A stretch of DNA of 64,000 nucleotides from Acidobacteriota bacterium (lineage in GTDB: Bacteria > Acidobacteriota > Terriglobia > Acidiferrales > UBA7541), in contig JABCZN010000002.1 in the NCBI GenBank assembly GCA_013289665.1, positions 310,001-374,000 of the forward strand, written 5' to 3'. Each line of letters opens with the position of its first letter. The first letter of the stretch is position 1. Positions 8,634 through 17,034 of this stretch are shown in pieces. The position numbers were made by a program, and so were the translations under genes. A model generated the notes under the pieces. It saw nothing but the letters and a program-made list of their open reading frames with translations, had not been told where the DNA came from and did no database searches.

Positions 8634-8717
8634 GGCTATGCTGTCTAAGAGAGTTCACCACAGGCTTCACCGGGGGGCAAGGAAAAGTCGCGTTATTTTG
8701 CGGGATGCGGAGGGCAA

Positions 8718-9680
8718 TCAGCCGACGCGCTGAAGTTTGCTGGTGCCACGGTCCACGAGCACCACGGCTCCCACTACCAGTGCGGCTGCGATGCCCACTT
8801 TCAGGGTGATCGATTCTCCGCCATAGAGCCAGCCGAGCAGCACGGCAACGACAGGGTTCACGTAGGTGTGCGTGGCCACCAGTGTTGGCGAGTAGTGTTC
8901 GAGCAGCCAGTTATAGGCGGTGAAGGCAATGATCGAGCCGAAGACGATGAGATACGCGAAGGCCAGCCAGGATTTCGTGGTGATATGGGCGATGGACAGG
9001 TCTTTCGCTTCGCCGACAAGAGTTCCGGTTGTTAGCAGCATCGCGGAACCAGCCAGCAAGGAAAGTGCGGAGAGCAGCAGCGGGCTGCCGGAAAGTCTCG
9101 ATCGGCGCGAGTAGATGATTCCGGCGGACCAGGCGATTGCTCCGACGAGCACCGCGATCGGCCCCAGCGAGCCTCGAGAGCCTGCTTCGAGGCCGGTGCC
9201 TCGGACGAGGATGCCTACACCGACCAGGCCGAGCAGAATTCCGGCGAGCAGCATTCCATTCACGCGCCAGACGCGCGCCGCCAGAGAGGACATCAGAAAA
9301 ACAATGATGGGCTCAATCGCGATCAGCAGCGACGCGAGCCCGCTTGGCACATGCTGCTCGGCCCAGTGGAGCGAGCCGTGGCCCAGGAGAAAGAAGAAGA
9401 AACCAATGACCACGCTGGCGCGCACCTGCGGCCACGTGGGGCGTTGGCCCCTTGCCAACGCCCAGGCAAGCAGAATACTGCCGGCGATCAGATGGCGGAA
9501 ACCCGCGGTGTAGAGCGGCGGGATGGTTTCGACGGCGTAGCGGATAGCAAGGTAGGTGGAACCCCAAATGACGTAGATCGCCAGAAAAGCCAGGGAGACG
9601 CGAATCCGCCAGGAGGTGCGAGCCGCGTTGGCCTCGATGAGGGTGGTTTGCGCCGTGATGGCTTGCGTCGTGTCGCTCAT
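8718..9680 (-). CDS. EamA-family drug/metabolite exporter
   Basis: A 320-residue inner-membrane protein with about ten transmembrane helices arranged as two EamA repeats. The first repeat opens with FLAIYVIWGSTYLAIRYAVETIPP, the usual signature of the DMT superfamily (YedA/RhaT-like). The second ends in the ALVVGAVVLVDRG helix. Substrates of such transporters vary from amino acids to metabolites and cannot be told from sequence. The ATG has AGGA about seven bases upstream. It is divergent from the CGNR regulator that follows. Confidence 0.85.
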   Translation of the reverse strand: MSDTTQAITAQTTLIEANAARTSWRIRVSLAFLAIYVIWGSTYLAIRYAVETIPPLYTAGFRHLIAGSILLAWALARGQRPTWPQVRASVVIGFFFFLLGHGSLHWAEQHVPSGLASLLIAIEPIIVFLMSSLAARVWRVNGMLLAGILLGLVGVGILVRGTGLEAGSRGSLGPIAVLVGAIAWSAGIIYSRRSRLSGSPLLLSALSLLAGSAMLLTTGTLVGEAKDLSIAHITTKSWLAFAYLIVFGSIIAFTAYNWLLEHYSPTLVATHTYVNPVVAVLLGWLYGGESITLKVGIAAALVVGAVVLVDRGTSKLQRVG

Positions 9681-9771
9681 GTCCGGTTCCTGTAACGATC
9701 TAAAGGTGGTATGCTCATTTCACAGCGTACGTGTGCCCTCGTAATGAGTCAAGGAGATTTATTTCGTTACC

Positions 9772-10347
9772 ATGATTCCCGCGTCTCACCAGTTTCGCAT
9801 CCACAAATTCGGCCAGGCCGCTCCCTGGATGGATCTGGCCAACAGCGAGATGTGGGACGGCTACGGCCATCTCACCGATTTCCTGAACGATCCCCAATGG
9901 ATCAGCGACTTCCTCGAATACTGGCGATTCCGCGTTCCTTCGCCGGGTCCAGGCGTTCTGCGCGATCTCCGTAAATTGCGGAAATTGCTGCGCCACTTCG
10001 CAGGGAAAACTTCGGAGGGCACTGCAATTCAAACGCGAGACCTGGAAGCGCTGAACTCATGGCTGAAGGTACCTGTATTTCGCCGCCTGGTGGAGGACCA
10101 AAATGGGTTGCAGCTCACCCATCGACCGGTGCAAATTGGCTGGCCCGCGGTGCTGGCTCAGATTGCCGATTCCCTCGCCGAAGCGGTGGCGCATGATTCA
10201 AAAGACCGCCTGAAAATCTGCGCCAACCCCGGTTGCGCCTGGGTGTTCGTGGACCGCACCAAGGGAAGAGTCCGGCGCTGGTGCAGCGACGCCACCTGCG
10301 GGAATCGCGATCGCGTTCGGCGTTCGCGCGCCGCGCACAAAGGTTAG
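9772..10347 (+). CDS. CGNR zinc-finger (ABATE-domain) regulator
   Basis: A 191-residue protein. The C-terminal 45 residues form the CGNR zinc finger: RLKICANPGCAWVFVD, then RRWCSDATCGNRDRVRRSRA, with four Cys (C-x4-C and C-x4-C spacing) and the name-giving CGNR. The N-terminal two thirds correspond to the ABATE domain usually attached to it. Such proteins are putative transcriptional regulators that bind stress-related promoters. An AAGGAG lies 15 bases before the ATG, a longer spacing than usual, but no closer in-frame start is available. It is divergent from the EamA exporter, which it might control. Confidence 0.85.
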   Translation: MIPASHQFRIHKFGQAAPWMDLANSEMWDGYGHLTDFLNDPQWISDFLEYWRFRVPSPGPGVLRDLRKLRKLLRHFAGKTSEGTAIQTRDLEALNSWLKVPVFRRLVEDQNGLQLTHRPVQIGWPAVLAQIADSLAEAVAHDSKDRLKICANPGCAWVFVDRTKGRVRRWCSDATCGNRDRVRRSRAAHKG

Positions 10348-10365
10348 AATTGAAATTCCCTGAAG

Positions 10366-10986
10366 CTACGGCTTTCGAAACAACGCGCAGTAGCCGTCTT
10401 CCGGCCAGTCGTCAAACGTTTTGTCCAGCTTGAATCCCGCCGCGATCAACTCTTCCAGCAGGATTTTCTTTGGGATTCCGTGCCCGCCGCGATTGCTTGG
10501 CACGCCGTTCACCGGATCTGAGGCAGTAAGCGATCTCCGTGGAGGAAATTCGATCACCGCAAGCAAGCCGCCAGGACGCAATGAGTGCAACAGACTCGCA
10601 TCCATTTCGGAGGGAGCGGTGAAGTGGTGATAAACGCGGCGAAGTATGATGGCGTCGCAGCAGCTGTCAGGAAGCCTCGTCTTTTTTTCCGCAGCCGCCA
10701 CAATTAGAACGTTCTTCAACTTCCGCCGGCTCGCGCCTTTTTGGAGGGCAGCAACTTTCTCTTCGTCCAGTTCGGTCAGGTAGACTTTGCCGGTTTCTCC
10801 AACCGCGGCCGCAGCGGCAAATCCGATCTCCCCTTCGCCCGCGCCGACATCTGCAATCACCTGTCCGGCTTTCCAATCCATCACTCGGGCGAGGCGCTGA
10901 ATTTCACTTTCTGAGATCGCCGAACATAGCGAAACAAAAACAGCAAGGAGGAGCACGCCGGAAAAGATAATTTCCCGCTTTGGCAT
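10366..10986 (-). CDS. Class I SAM-dependent methyltransferase with N-terminal membrane segment
   Basis: About 206 residues. Motif I of class I methyltransferases is clear (VIADVGAGEGEIGFAA), as are the acidic end of beta-2 (YLTELDEE) and the motif around CCDAIILRRVYHHF with the later LRPGGLLAVIEFPP strand. In front of it sits a hydrophobic stretch (about 6-22, IIFSGVLLLAVFVSLCSA) that reads as a signal peptide or membrane anchor, which is odd for an enzyme that needs cytoplasmic SAM. I placed the start at the ATG at 10986, with GGAGG just upstream; a GTG at 10998 is an alternative. Substrate unknown. Confidence 0.75.
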   Translation of the reverse strand: MPKREIIFSGVLLLAVFVSLCSAISESEIQRLARVMDWKAGQVIADVGAGEGEIGFAAAAAVGETGKVYLTELDEEKVAALQKGASRRKLKNVLIVAAAEKKTRLPDSCCDAIILRRVYHHFTAPSEMDASLLHSLRPGGLLAVIEFPPRRSLTASDPVNGVPSNRGGHGIPKKILLEELIAAGFKLDKTFDDWPEDGYCALFRKP

Positions 10987-11037
10987 ACTCCTCCCCACTC
11001 TGAAGCCTTTCGCCAGCGTCTCCTCTATAGACGCGAG

Positions 11038-11649
11038 TTAGGCTCGTCGGTTTCGGACCAGCGACAAAAATTCGTCGCGGGTCTGCTTGTTGTGCCGGAA
11101 GGAGCCGACCATGGCGCTGGTGACCGCCTGGCCGTGCTGCTTTTCAACGCCGCGCATCTGCATGCACAGATGGCGCGCTTCAATGATCACACCAACGCCT
11201 TCCGGGCTGATCTTTTCCGAAATGGCATCGGCAATCTGGCTGGTCATGCGCTCCTGAATCTGCAGCCGCCGCGCATACATGTTGACGAGGCGCGCGATCT
11301 TGCTGAGACCGAGCACACGCTTGCTGGGCAGGTAGGCCACGTGAGCCTTGCCAAAGAATGGCAGCAAGTGATGCTCGCACAGGCTGAAAAACTCGATGTC
11401 TTTCACCACCACCATCTCGTCGTAATGAACGCTGAACGTCGCGCCATTCAGGACGTTGTCCAAATTCTGGTGGTAACCGCTGGTCAGGAATTTCATCGCC
11501 TTTTCGAATCGCTCGGGCGTCTTGCGCAGTCCTTCGCGTTCCGGATCCTCACCGAGCAAAGCGATCACCTTGCGCATCAGGTCGGCAATGCTCTCTTTCG
11601 GCGGTTCAATTTTCTGCTCGTTCAAGAAAATTTCCGTTGGTTTCGTCAC
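11038..11649 (-). CDS. folE: GTP cyclohydrolase I
   Basis: About 203 residues. It converts GTP to 7,8-dihydroneopterin triphosphate, the entry to folate and tetrahydrobiopterin-type pterins. The zinc and active-site elements are present: [20 protein letters not shown], then [30 protein letters not shown] and the second zinc Cys in [12 protein letters not shown] favour the GTG at 11649, which has AGGAG nine bases upstream; a TTG at 11679 would add ten residues and begin only a few bases after the preceding stop. It is the last gene of an operon behind two PTPS genes and a glycosyltransferase, so its product probably feeds the PTPS enzymes. Confidence 0.95.
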   Translation of the reverse strand: MTKPTEIFLNEQKIEPPKESIADLMRKVIALLGEDPEREGLRKTPERFEKAMKFLTSGYHQNLDNVLNGATFSVHYDEMVVVKDIEFFSLCEHHLLPFFGKAHVAYLPSKRVLGLSKIARLVNMYARRLQIQERMTSQIADAISEKISPEGVGVIIEARHLCMQMRGVEKQHGQAVTSAMVGSFRHNKQTRDEFLSLVRNRRA

Positions 11650-11685
11650 TGGACCCATCTCCTGTTGCCGGACCGTCAAGCGATC

Positions 11686-12111
11686 CTAAGGTTCTTCCCC
11701 GGCGTATTCGAATGTGTTGTTGCCGGTTTCTTCCACCCGCACCCGCTCGAGCTTCGCTTTCGGGAAGTGTTTCAGGCGCGCGAAAATCTCCGTGCAAATA
11801 TTCTCCGTGGTTGGCACGTTCTCGCGAAAAACGGCGACATCCTCGTTCAGGGATTTGTGATCAAAAGGTTCGATCACTTCCCTCTCCACAAAGGCGTCAA
11901 GGTCCGCGAGATTCGCGATCATGCCCGTGGCGGGGTCCAGCGTTCCTGAAACACTGACCTCCACCACGTAATTGTGGCCGTGGCCATGGGGATTGTTGCA
12001 TTTCCCATAGACGCGGCGGTTTTCTTCCTCGCCCAGCTTCGAGCTGTGCAGCCGGTGCGACGCGGAAAACCGGTAGCGCCGCCCCAATTCAATCTTGAGA
12101 CCGTCCGTCAT
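11686..12111 (-). CDS. 6-pyruvoyl-tetrahydropterin synthase homologue, copy B
   Basis: A 141-residue PTPS-fold protein. The zinc histidines are H in FSASHRLH and the pair in GHGH. The catalytic Cys lies in GKCNNPHGHGHNY with C-x5-H-x-H spacing, the animal PTPS-I pattern rather than the C-x3-H-G-H of bacterial QueD. DHKSLN carries the catalytic Asp-His, and PTTEN plus the VRVEETG strand complete the substrate pocket. Overall it resembles mammalian PTPS closely. Expected reaction: dihydroneopterin triphosphate to 6-pyruvoyl-tetrahydropterin. Its start overlaps the stop of copy A (ATGA), and folE follows, so the three are translationally linked. Confidence 0.9.
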   Translation of the reverse strand: MTDGLKIELGRRYRFSASHRLHSSKLGEEENRRVYGKCNNPHGHGHNYVVEVSVSGTLDPATGMIANLADLDAFVEREVIEPFDHKSLNEDVAVFRENVPTTENICTEIFARLKHFPKAKLERVRVEETGNNTFEYAGEEP

Positions 12112-12536
12112 GCGCCGTGGGCTCCGTTCCGGTAGCAGTCGGCATACAGGTCAGGTGTCTCATACAAGCGGACTTTGTGCAGGCGGCCCTTGTTTATTTT
12201 CGGCTCCAGTAGATTCCAGATCACCCGGGCGATGTTTTCACAGGTGGGAATCTGGCCCTTCAATTCGGCCACCTCGTAATTCAAGAAGCGGTGGTCCATG
12301 CGCTGCGTAATTTCCCGCTCCAGAATCTCTTTCAGTTCTTTCAGGTCTAGCACCATCCCGGTCACAGGATCGGGTTCGCCTGCCACCGTCACTTCCAGGG
12401 TGTAATTGTGTCCGTGGCCGTGTGGGTTATTGCACTTGCCAAAAATCCGCTTGTTCTCTTCCGCGCTAAGCGCGGGGTTGTGATAAAGGTGCGAGGCCGA
12501 AAACTCCAGTTTTCGCGTGAGATAGACCATGGCCAT
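12108..12536 (-). CDS. 6-pyruvoyl-tetrahydropterin synthase homologue, copy A
   Basis: A 142-residue PTPS-fold protein, a diverged tandem paralogue of copy B. It keeps the zinc histidines (FSASHLYH and GHGH), the Cys in FGKCNNPHGHGHNY and the DH pair in MDHRFLN. The late motif reads PTCENIARVIWNLL, and the final strand is VRLYETPDLYADCYR, less like the animal enzyme than copy B. The two copies may differ in substrate, for example one making the pyruvoyl product and the other acting on a related pterin. The gene starts two bases after the glycosyltransferase stop and overlaps copy B, so the unit looks like one operon. Confidence 0.9.
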   Translation of the reverse strand: MAMVYLTRKLEFSASHLYHNPALSAEENKRIFGKCNNPHGHGHNYTLEVTVAGEPDPVTGMVLDLKELKEILEREITQRMDHRFLNYEVAELKGQIPTCENIARVIWNLLEPKINKGRLHKVRLYETPDLYADCYRNGAHGA

Positions 12537-12538
12537 TT

Positions 12539-13597
12539 CTATCCTTTAGATGCGCGCGGGGTACCCGCAGGATACGCCCGCCCCTTCCATTCCAGGCGGC
12601 CGTTCTGGTGGCTTCGATAGGAGGCCCACAAAATAGCGGAAAACAGGATGCGCCCTGGGATGCCATACGCCCACAGGCGCGGGGAGAAGCCACTAGACTC
12701 GAGTTCTTCCCTGTAAGCGACCTGGATTCCAACCAGACCCACGACGAGAAAGCTCGCAGCGAGCAGAACGGATTCTGTGATACCACCAAAGACGACCGCC
12801 GGCAGCAGCACCAGCAGAATCGGCAGCAGGGCCCGGGCAACTTCTGCCCTTGCAGTCTGCAGGTTCCCACCCGTGAGCGTATAGAGATTCTTCTTCCAGC
12901 CCGCCCACATCGTCGAGAACGAGCGATACATCCGCACCTTCACAACCCCCTTCCCGCTGCCGAACCAGATGTGGTAGCCAGCGGCCTTTACACGCGTGGC
13001 CAACGCAACGTCTTCGAGTACCTCACCGGCGATGCTCGCGTGGCCGCCAACGGCGTCGTAGGCGTCGTGGCGGATCAGAATAAATTGACCGTTGGCGGCA
13101 GCCGTGGATTTTCTGGGGTCATTCACGTCTGTGAAACCAAACCGCCTGCTCAGGCGCGTGTACACATAGGGGATTACAGCCTTTTCATACCACGTTTCCA
13201 TCACCTGCTCCGGCGAAAACGAAACCAGGGCGGCGCCACTTTTCGCGGCGATCGAAAGAGCTTGAGCGGCGGAATCAGGAGCGTGCACGGCGTCCGCATC
13301 AGTGAACAGCAGCCATTCGCTTCGGGCTTCCCGGGCACCGATCCACACCGCGTTGTTTTTTCCCACCCAACCTGGAGGCAACTCGGTTGCCCCGAGCAAT
13401 CTAACGTTCGGATATTGGACAGAAAAAGAGCGCACAATCTGAGCCGTACGATCCGACGACTGGTCATCAATCACCAGAATTTCCACAATTTCGTTTTGCA
13501 CCGCCAGCGATTCCACGCATGCGGCAATCACCGCTTCTTCATTGCGCGCGGGGACAATGGCGCTGAGGCGTTCGGTTTTCAAAGACGATTGGCTCAT
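12539..13597 (-). CDS. Family 2 glycosyltransferase, membrane-associated
   Basis: A 352-residue GT-A-fold glycosyltransferase. The N-terminal catalytic domain (about 8-240) opens with LSAIVPARNEEAVIAACVESL, has the nucleotide-binding IDDQSSD and the metal-binding DxD-like FTDADAV, and an acceptor-side VLEDVALATR acidic motif. The C-terminal quarter has about three hydrophobic segments (LLPILLVLLPAVVFGG onward), so the enzyme should sit on the inner membrane. It resembles HpnB- and CrtQ-type transferases acting on lipids, but its acceptor cannot be read from sequence. It is the first gene of the operon with the two PTPS genes and folE, with only two bases between its stop and copy A, which raises a pterin acceptor as a possibility. 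Confidence 0.85.
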   Translation of the reverse strand: MSQSSLKTERLSAIVPARNEEAVIAACVESLAVQNEIVEILVIDDQSSDRTAQIVRSFSVQYPNVRLLGATELPPGWVGKNNAVWIGAREARSEWLLFTDADAVHAPDSAAQALSIAAKSGAALVSFSPEQVMETWYEKAVIPYVYTRLSRRFGFTDVNDPRKSTAAANGQFILIRHDAYDAVGGHASIAGEVLEDVALATRVKAAGYHIWFGSGKGVVKVRMYRSFSTMWAGWKKNLYTLTGGNLQTARAEVARALLPILLVLLPAVVFGGITESVLLAASFLVVGLVGIQVAYREELESSGFSPRLWAYGIPGRILFSAILWASYRSHQNGRLEWKGRAYPAGTPRASKG

Positions 13598-13641
13598 TGC
13601 CGTGGGGCGATTCCTGGCTTTTCGGCGCGGGTTCTATCGGT

Positions 13642-13647
13642 TATTAT
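13642..13647 (+). promoter_or_regulatory. -10 element placed for a leaderless tlpA-like transcript
   Basis: TATTAT at 13642-13647 lies eight bases before the ATG of the thioredoxin gene (13656). A transcript from it would begin at or within a base or two of the start codon, and there is no Shine-Dalgarno sequence in front of that ATG. No clear -35 box. Confidence 0.4.
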
Positions 13648-13655
13648 AGCGTTAT

Positions 13656-14186
13656 ATGAGCGACTTACTCCGGAAAATCATGGCCTGGGGCAGCATGGGA
13701 TTCGCTTTCGCGGTCCTGGCATTCTTTACGCTTCCCCACTATCGCCAGGGTGAATCCTCGGTTGCCGGTAGAACGGCGGAAGACATTCCGCTCGATCTGA
13801 ACGGGAAGGCCGCTCACCTTTCCGACCTGCGTGGCAAAGTGGTGGTGCTGAATTATTGGGCCACCTGGTGCCCGCCGTGCGTCGAAGAGACCCCATCGCT
13901 GATTGAACTGAACAAGCGCCTTGCGTCGCGCAACGGAGTTGTTCTTGGCGTGAGCCTGGATGAGGACGAGGGTGCCTACCGGAAGTTTATTCAAGATCAC
14001 GGCATCAATTTTCTGACATCACGCGATGCTTCGAAGAAATCGGCGCAGGACTACGGCACGGTGATGTATCCCGAGACGTACATCATCGATCGCAAGGGGA
14101 AAATCGCCCGGAAAGTGATCGGTCCACAGGATTGGAATTCCGCCGAAATGATGGCCTATTTCGACGCGCTGCTGGGGCAAAACTGA
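13656..14186 (+). CDS. TlpA/ResA-like membrane-anchored thioredoxin
   Basis: A 176-residue thiol-disulfide oxidoreductase. An N-terminal hydrophobic segment (about 11-28, GSMGFAFAVLAFFTLPHY) anchors it or serves as signal. The AhpC/TSA-type thioredoxin domain begins near DIPLDLNGKAAHLSDLRGKV, with the redox motif WATWCPPC, the VVLGVSLDEDE strand and the cis-Pro region at VMYPETYIIDRKGKI. It would act outside the cytoplasm in cytochrome c maturation or general thiol reduction. It stands alone, divergent from the glycosyltransferase operon. Confidence 0.9.
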   Translation: MSDLLRKIMAWGSMGFAFAVLAFFTLPHYRQGESSVAGRTAEDIPLDLNGKAAHLSDLRGKVVVLNYWATWCPPCVEETPSLIELNKRLASRNGVVLGVSLDEDEGAYRKFIQDHGINFLTSRDASKKSAQDYGTVMYPETYIIDRKGKIARKVIGPQDWNSAEMMAYFDALLGQN

Positions 14187-14216
14187 GTAGCCGCCTTCTG
14201 TTCCTTCCTCCTGCAG

Positions 14217-14789
14217 CTATTTAGCGGCGGCAAGCCAAGACGCCGAATTTCCCAGCTTCACTCCCACCTGTCTTAACTCCGCCAAAACGTGCGGGACCTC
14301 TTTTTCCTGCACCGCGCGGATCAAATCTTCGAGCACGGTGGTGTCAAACTTGGCTTTCAGGGCATCGAGCGCGGTCGCGCGCACGCAATACTCGGTCGCG
14401 ATTCCGGCCACGCCCACGCGGGTGATCCCCTTGTCGCGCAATTGCTGTTGCAGCGAGGTTCCATCGAAGCCGGAGTAGCCCGCCCCGTTCACGCCGATTC
14501 CCTTGTGGATCACCACGTCTTCCGCCCCAGCCTTAAGCGGCTGCATGAGCTCCGCGCCGGGAGTTCCGGCCACGCAATGCACCGGCCAAGACCCGCCGCT
14601 GGCCTTGAAGGAACTATGATTGGTTGGGTGCCAGTCCTGCGTGAACACGACCAGCGCGCCATGCCGCTTCGCCTCAGTGATAAATTTCTGGAGTGGTGGC
14701 AATAGCGACAGCGTGTTCGCGGCCGCCAAAGCACCGCCTTCGCAGAAGTCTCGCTGCACGTCCACCACTACCAGCGCCGACTCGTTCAT
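14217..14789 (-). CDS. pncA: Nicotinamidase / isochorismatase-family hydrolase
   Basis: A 190-residue cysteine hydrolase. The catalytic Asp lies in LVVVDVQRDFCEGGAL, the metal ligands in TQDWHPTNHSSF (D, H, H), and the nucleophile in GIATEYCVRATALDAL with the preceding cis-peptide at GVAGIA. Length and motifs match nicotinamidase, which converts nicotinamide to nicotinate for NAD salvage. The family also holds pyrazinamidases and other amidases, so the symbol is likely rather than certain. It converges with the tlpA-like gene and is preceded by copD on the same strand, with 95 bases between. Confidence 0.87.
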   Translation of the reverse strand: MNESALVVVDVQRDFCEGGALAAANTLSLLPPLQKFITEAKRHGALVVFTQDWHPTNHSSFKASGGSWPVHCVAGTPGAELMQPLKAGAEDVVIHKGIGVNGAGYSGFDGTSLQQQLRDKGITRVGVAGIATEYCVRATALDALKAKFDTTVLEDLIRAVQEKEVPHVLAELRQVGVKLGNSASWLAAAK

Positions 14790-14851
14790 GCCATCCCCTT
14801 TCCCGCCGAATCATGTTCTAAGATCAGCAAAACCGCCGTCGCATCGCTTTC

Positions 14852-14878
14852 TTACTGATTACTGATAACTGATTACTT
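14852..14878. repeat. Short direct repeat (ACTGATTA-type, three units)
   Basis: Three near-identical 8-9-base units, ACTGATTA, ACTGATAA and ACTGATTA, lie directly after the copD stop codon. This AT-rich tandem stretch stands out from the GC-rich surroundings. It may be a slippage-derived spacer; I see no function. Confidence 0.4.
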
Positions 14879-14884
14879 TCTCCC

Positions 14885-16525
14885 CTACGCCTCGTGATAA
14901 TCCATCAGGATCAATCCCACGAAAATAAAACACACCGGCCAAACCCAACCCAGATATTTCCTGATGTTGTTCTCTTGCGGCAGCCGGAGTTCCAGCCAGC
15001 GCGCCCACCCGGCGATGATGCCGAAAATCGCCAGGGGGGTATGGCTCAGCTCGACGAGCATTTCCTGCTTGATGTTGGTGACCGCGTGCATGTGGGTCAG
15101 CAGCACGATTCCGCCAATCGCGCACACGCCAGGAAACACCAACGCCGCGGCATGAGATTTGACCCGGTTCGTTTCCACCGCCCACTGGAAAAGCGCAAAA
15201 ACAATGATCAGGATTACCGCCGCCCGATGCTGCAACACGTCCGCTTCGCCAAAGCTGGCCCAGAAACCGTTCGGCCCCAGCGGCCAGTTTTCGGGATCGG
15301 CCCGCAAAAACAGAAATACCGCGAGCCCCAGGAACATCAAGGGCCAGATTTTGGCCCAGGGGAAATATTTGTTGCGAGAGAGCAGCGCCAGCAGGCCCAT
15401 GAAAAAGACGATCAGTCCGGCCCAGCTGTGGTTGTATTCCGACCAGGCAATGTCGCCCGGAGTATCCGGGTGAGAGAAGCTTTCTCCAGGCATGAAGGCG
15501 GCGGGAACTTTCACTCCGGCGAGTTTGGCTTTTCTCTCCATCTCTTTTCCAGCAGGAGAAAGATCGCCGAGCGGCGGACTGGTCAGCCGCGGCATGCGCG
15601 GGGCGTAGCGCACAGCAATTTCGTGCAGGCTCACGCGATCCTCGGTAAGGTCGGCTCCGGGAGGCTGGGAGGTCAACGAAGCGGCCGCCAGAATCACGGT
15701 CAGCCCGATACCGATTTCCACTTCCCCGAAGCGGATCAGGCTGGTGGACCGGCTGGTGGAAGCCGCGCCGGTCCCGCGTACGATGAAAAAGTTCGCCGCT
15801 CCCAAAACCAGCAGGCATCCGAACAAAACAACTTTCGTTCCGACCATGATGCCGTACGCCGTTCCATAGAGCGCGTTCCATGAGCCGACGAACACGAGGC
15901 TCATGCCCAACCCAGCCAGAAACAGGACCGCTACGCTGATCTGCGCAAGCCGTGAGAACCGCTGACTGATTCTGATCCGAACGCCCTGTTCGGAAATTCG
16001 TTTCATCGTCAGCAGGAGGTAGGGAAGCCCGCCAATCCAACTCGCGGTTGCCAGATAATGCAGCGTCGTCAAGCTAACGAGCACGGCGCGACCTTCCATG
16101 CGCGAAAACGAGTGGCTGGTAACCACCGAGGAGCCCAGGATGAGTATCGCGGGGACAAGCACGACGGGATTCAAGCTCTTCTGCAAACGTGCGGGCCAAG
16201 ACACAATCGCGAGCGACGCAACAATCGCGACGATCCCCGCAAGCGCAAAGTTAGCGCCCAGCATTTCGTGAATGGAAATTTCCGTGGAATTGCCGAGAAC
16301 GAGCGAGTTCACGATCAGGAAGGCCAGTTGAGAAAACGCGAGACCCACGCCGCTCCAGCGGATGAGCTTCCAGGCCGGACGAGTCAACTCCTCCGGCCGC
16401 AGACCTTCTTTCGACGCCACGAAGGACAGAAAAATCAAACCGCCGACGAGGATCGTCTGGAAGCACAGGATTGCGGCTCGTATCAGCACCACCAGAAAAC
16501 CGAAGATGCCCAGCAGATCGGCCAT
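14885..16525 (-). CDS. copD: CopD-like copper resistance/import membrane protein
   Basis: A 546-residue polytopic protein with about 12-14 transmembrane helices. The first half matches CopD (YcnJ/PcoD): helices bearing HEMLGANFALAGI, TLHYLATASWIGGLPYLLLTM and KVVLFGCLLVLGAANFF. After a soluble loop (about 300-360) there is a second membrane half with His-containing helices (SEYNHSWAGL, VLQHRAAVIL, LLTHMHAVTN), reminiscent of CopD fusions. It likely moves copper across the inner membrane with CopC, whose gene ends seven bases upstream on the same strand. Confidence 0.85.
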   Translation of the reverse strand: MADLLGIFGFLVVLIRAAILCFQTILVGGLIFLSFVASKEGLRPEELTRPAWKLIRWSGVGLAFSQLAFLIVNSLVLGNSTEISIHEMLGANFALAGIVAIVASLAIVSWPARLQKSLNPVVLVPAILILGSSVVTSHSFSRMEGRAVLVSLTTLHYLATASWIGGLPYLLLTMKRISEQGVRIRISQRFSRLAQISVAVLFLAGLGMSLVFVGSWNALYGTAYGIMVGTKVVLFGCLLVLGAANFFIVRGTGAASTSRSTSLIRFGEVEIGIGLTVILAAASLTSQPPGADLTEDRVSLHEIAVRYAPRMPRLTSPPLGDLSPAGKEMERKAKLAGVKVPAAFMPGESFSHPDTPGDIAWSEYNHSWAGLIVFFMGLLALLSRNKYFPWAKIWPLMFLGLAVFLFLRADPENWPLGPNGFWASFGEADVLQHRAAVILIIVFALFQWAVETNRVKSHAAALVFPGVCAIGGIVLLTHMHAVTNIKQEMLVELSHTPLAIFGIIAGWARWLELRLPQENNIRKYLGWVWPVCFIFVGLILMDYHEA

Positions 16526-16532
16526 GCCCTGC

Positions 16533-16913
16533 TCAGGAAACCTTCACGGAAAAAGGAACCACGCCGCGCGTGATGTGCCCATCCGGGGCCAGCACCTGCC
16601 ACTGAAGTTTGTAGGCGCCGGGCGTAAGGCCGGTGGCCTTTGACGACAAGGTGTCGGGCGAAACCTGCTTCAGGAGAGGCAGGTCGGTGACGCTTTCGTC
16701 GGGATGTGACAACTGGACCTTGGAGCGCGCCGAGTCAACGCGGACATTGTATTTGAGCGTGATGGAAACGTCCGGCCCCAGAACGGTGGCATTCGCCGCG
16801 GGGGAACTCTCCTTCAAGATGGCGTGCGCTTCAATCAAGCGTCCAGCAACCAGCAAAACTGCCAGGACAAGGGTCCCCGCGAAAATTCGAACGATTGCAA
16901 GCCTTTGATCCAT
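16533..16913 (-). CDS. copC: CopC-domain periplasmic copper-binding protein
   Basis: A 126-residue secreted protein with a signal peptide (about 1-28, hydrophobic VRIFAGTLVLAVLLVAG then EAHA). The mature part starts HAILKESSPAANA, placing the His that binds Cu(II) at or near the N-terminus, and ends with the typical LQWQVLAPDGHITRGVVPFSV block, which supplies further ligands (D, H). It would bind copper in the periplasm and pass it to CopD, encoded seven bases downstream. No promoter stands out upstream. Confidence 0.9.
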   Translation of the reverse strand: MDQRLAIVRIFAGTLVLAVLLVAGRLIEAHAILKESSPAANATVLGPDVSITLKYNVRVDSARSKVQLSHPDESVTDLPLLKQVSPDTLSSKATGLTPGAYKLQWQVLAPDGHITRGVVPFSVKVS

Positions 16914-17034
16914 TCTTTTCCTCTCAAGAGATGGCCGGTTGAGCGCCGAATCCCCTCTTCCCTACTATAGCAGCGGCGGAGATTCACCCCAACTTCACAG
17001 GCATTGCAGAGAACGGAGAATACGGATGGGCAGG

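Noticed and set aside
11686..12536. QueD (queuosine) assignment for the two PTPS genes
   Set aside because: The Cys-to-His spacing (C-x5-H-x-H) and the DHK/TTEN motifs follow the animal-type PTPS pattern, not QueD, and no queC or queE lies nearby.
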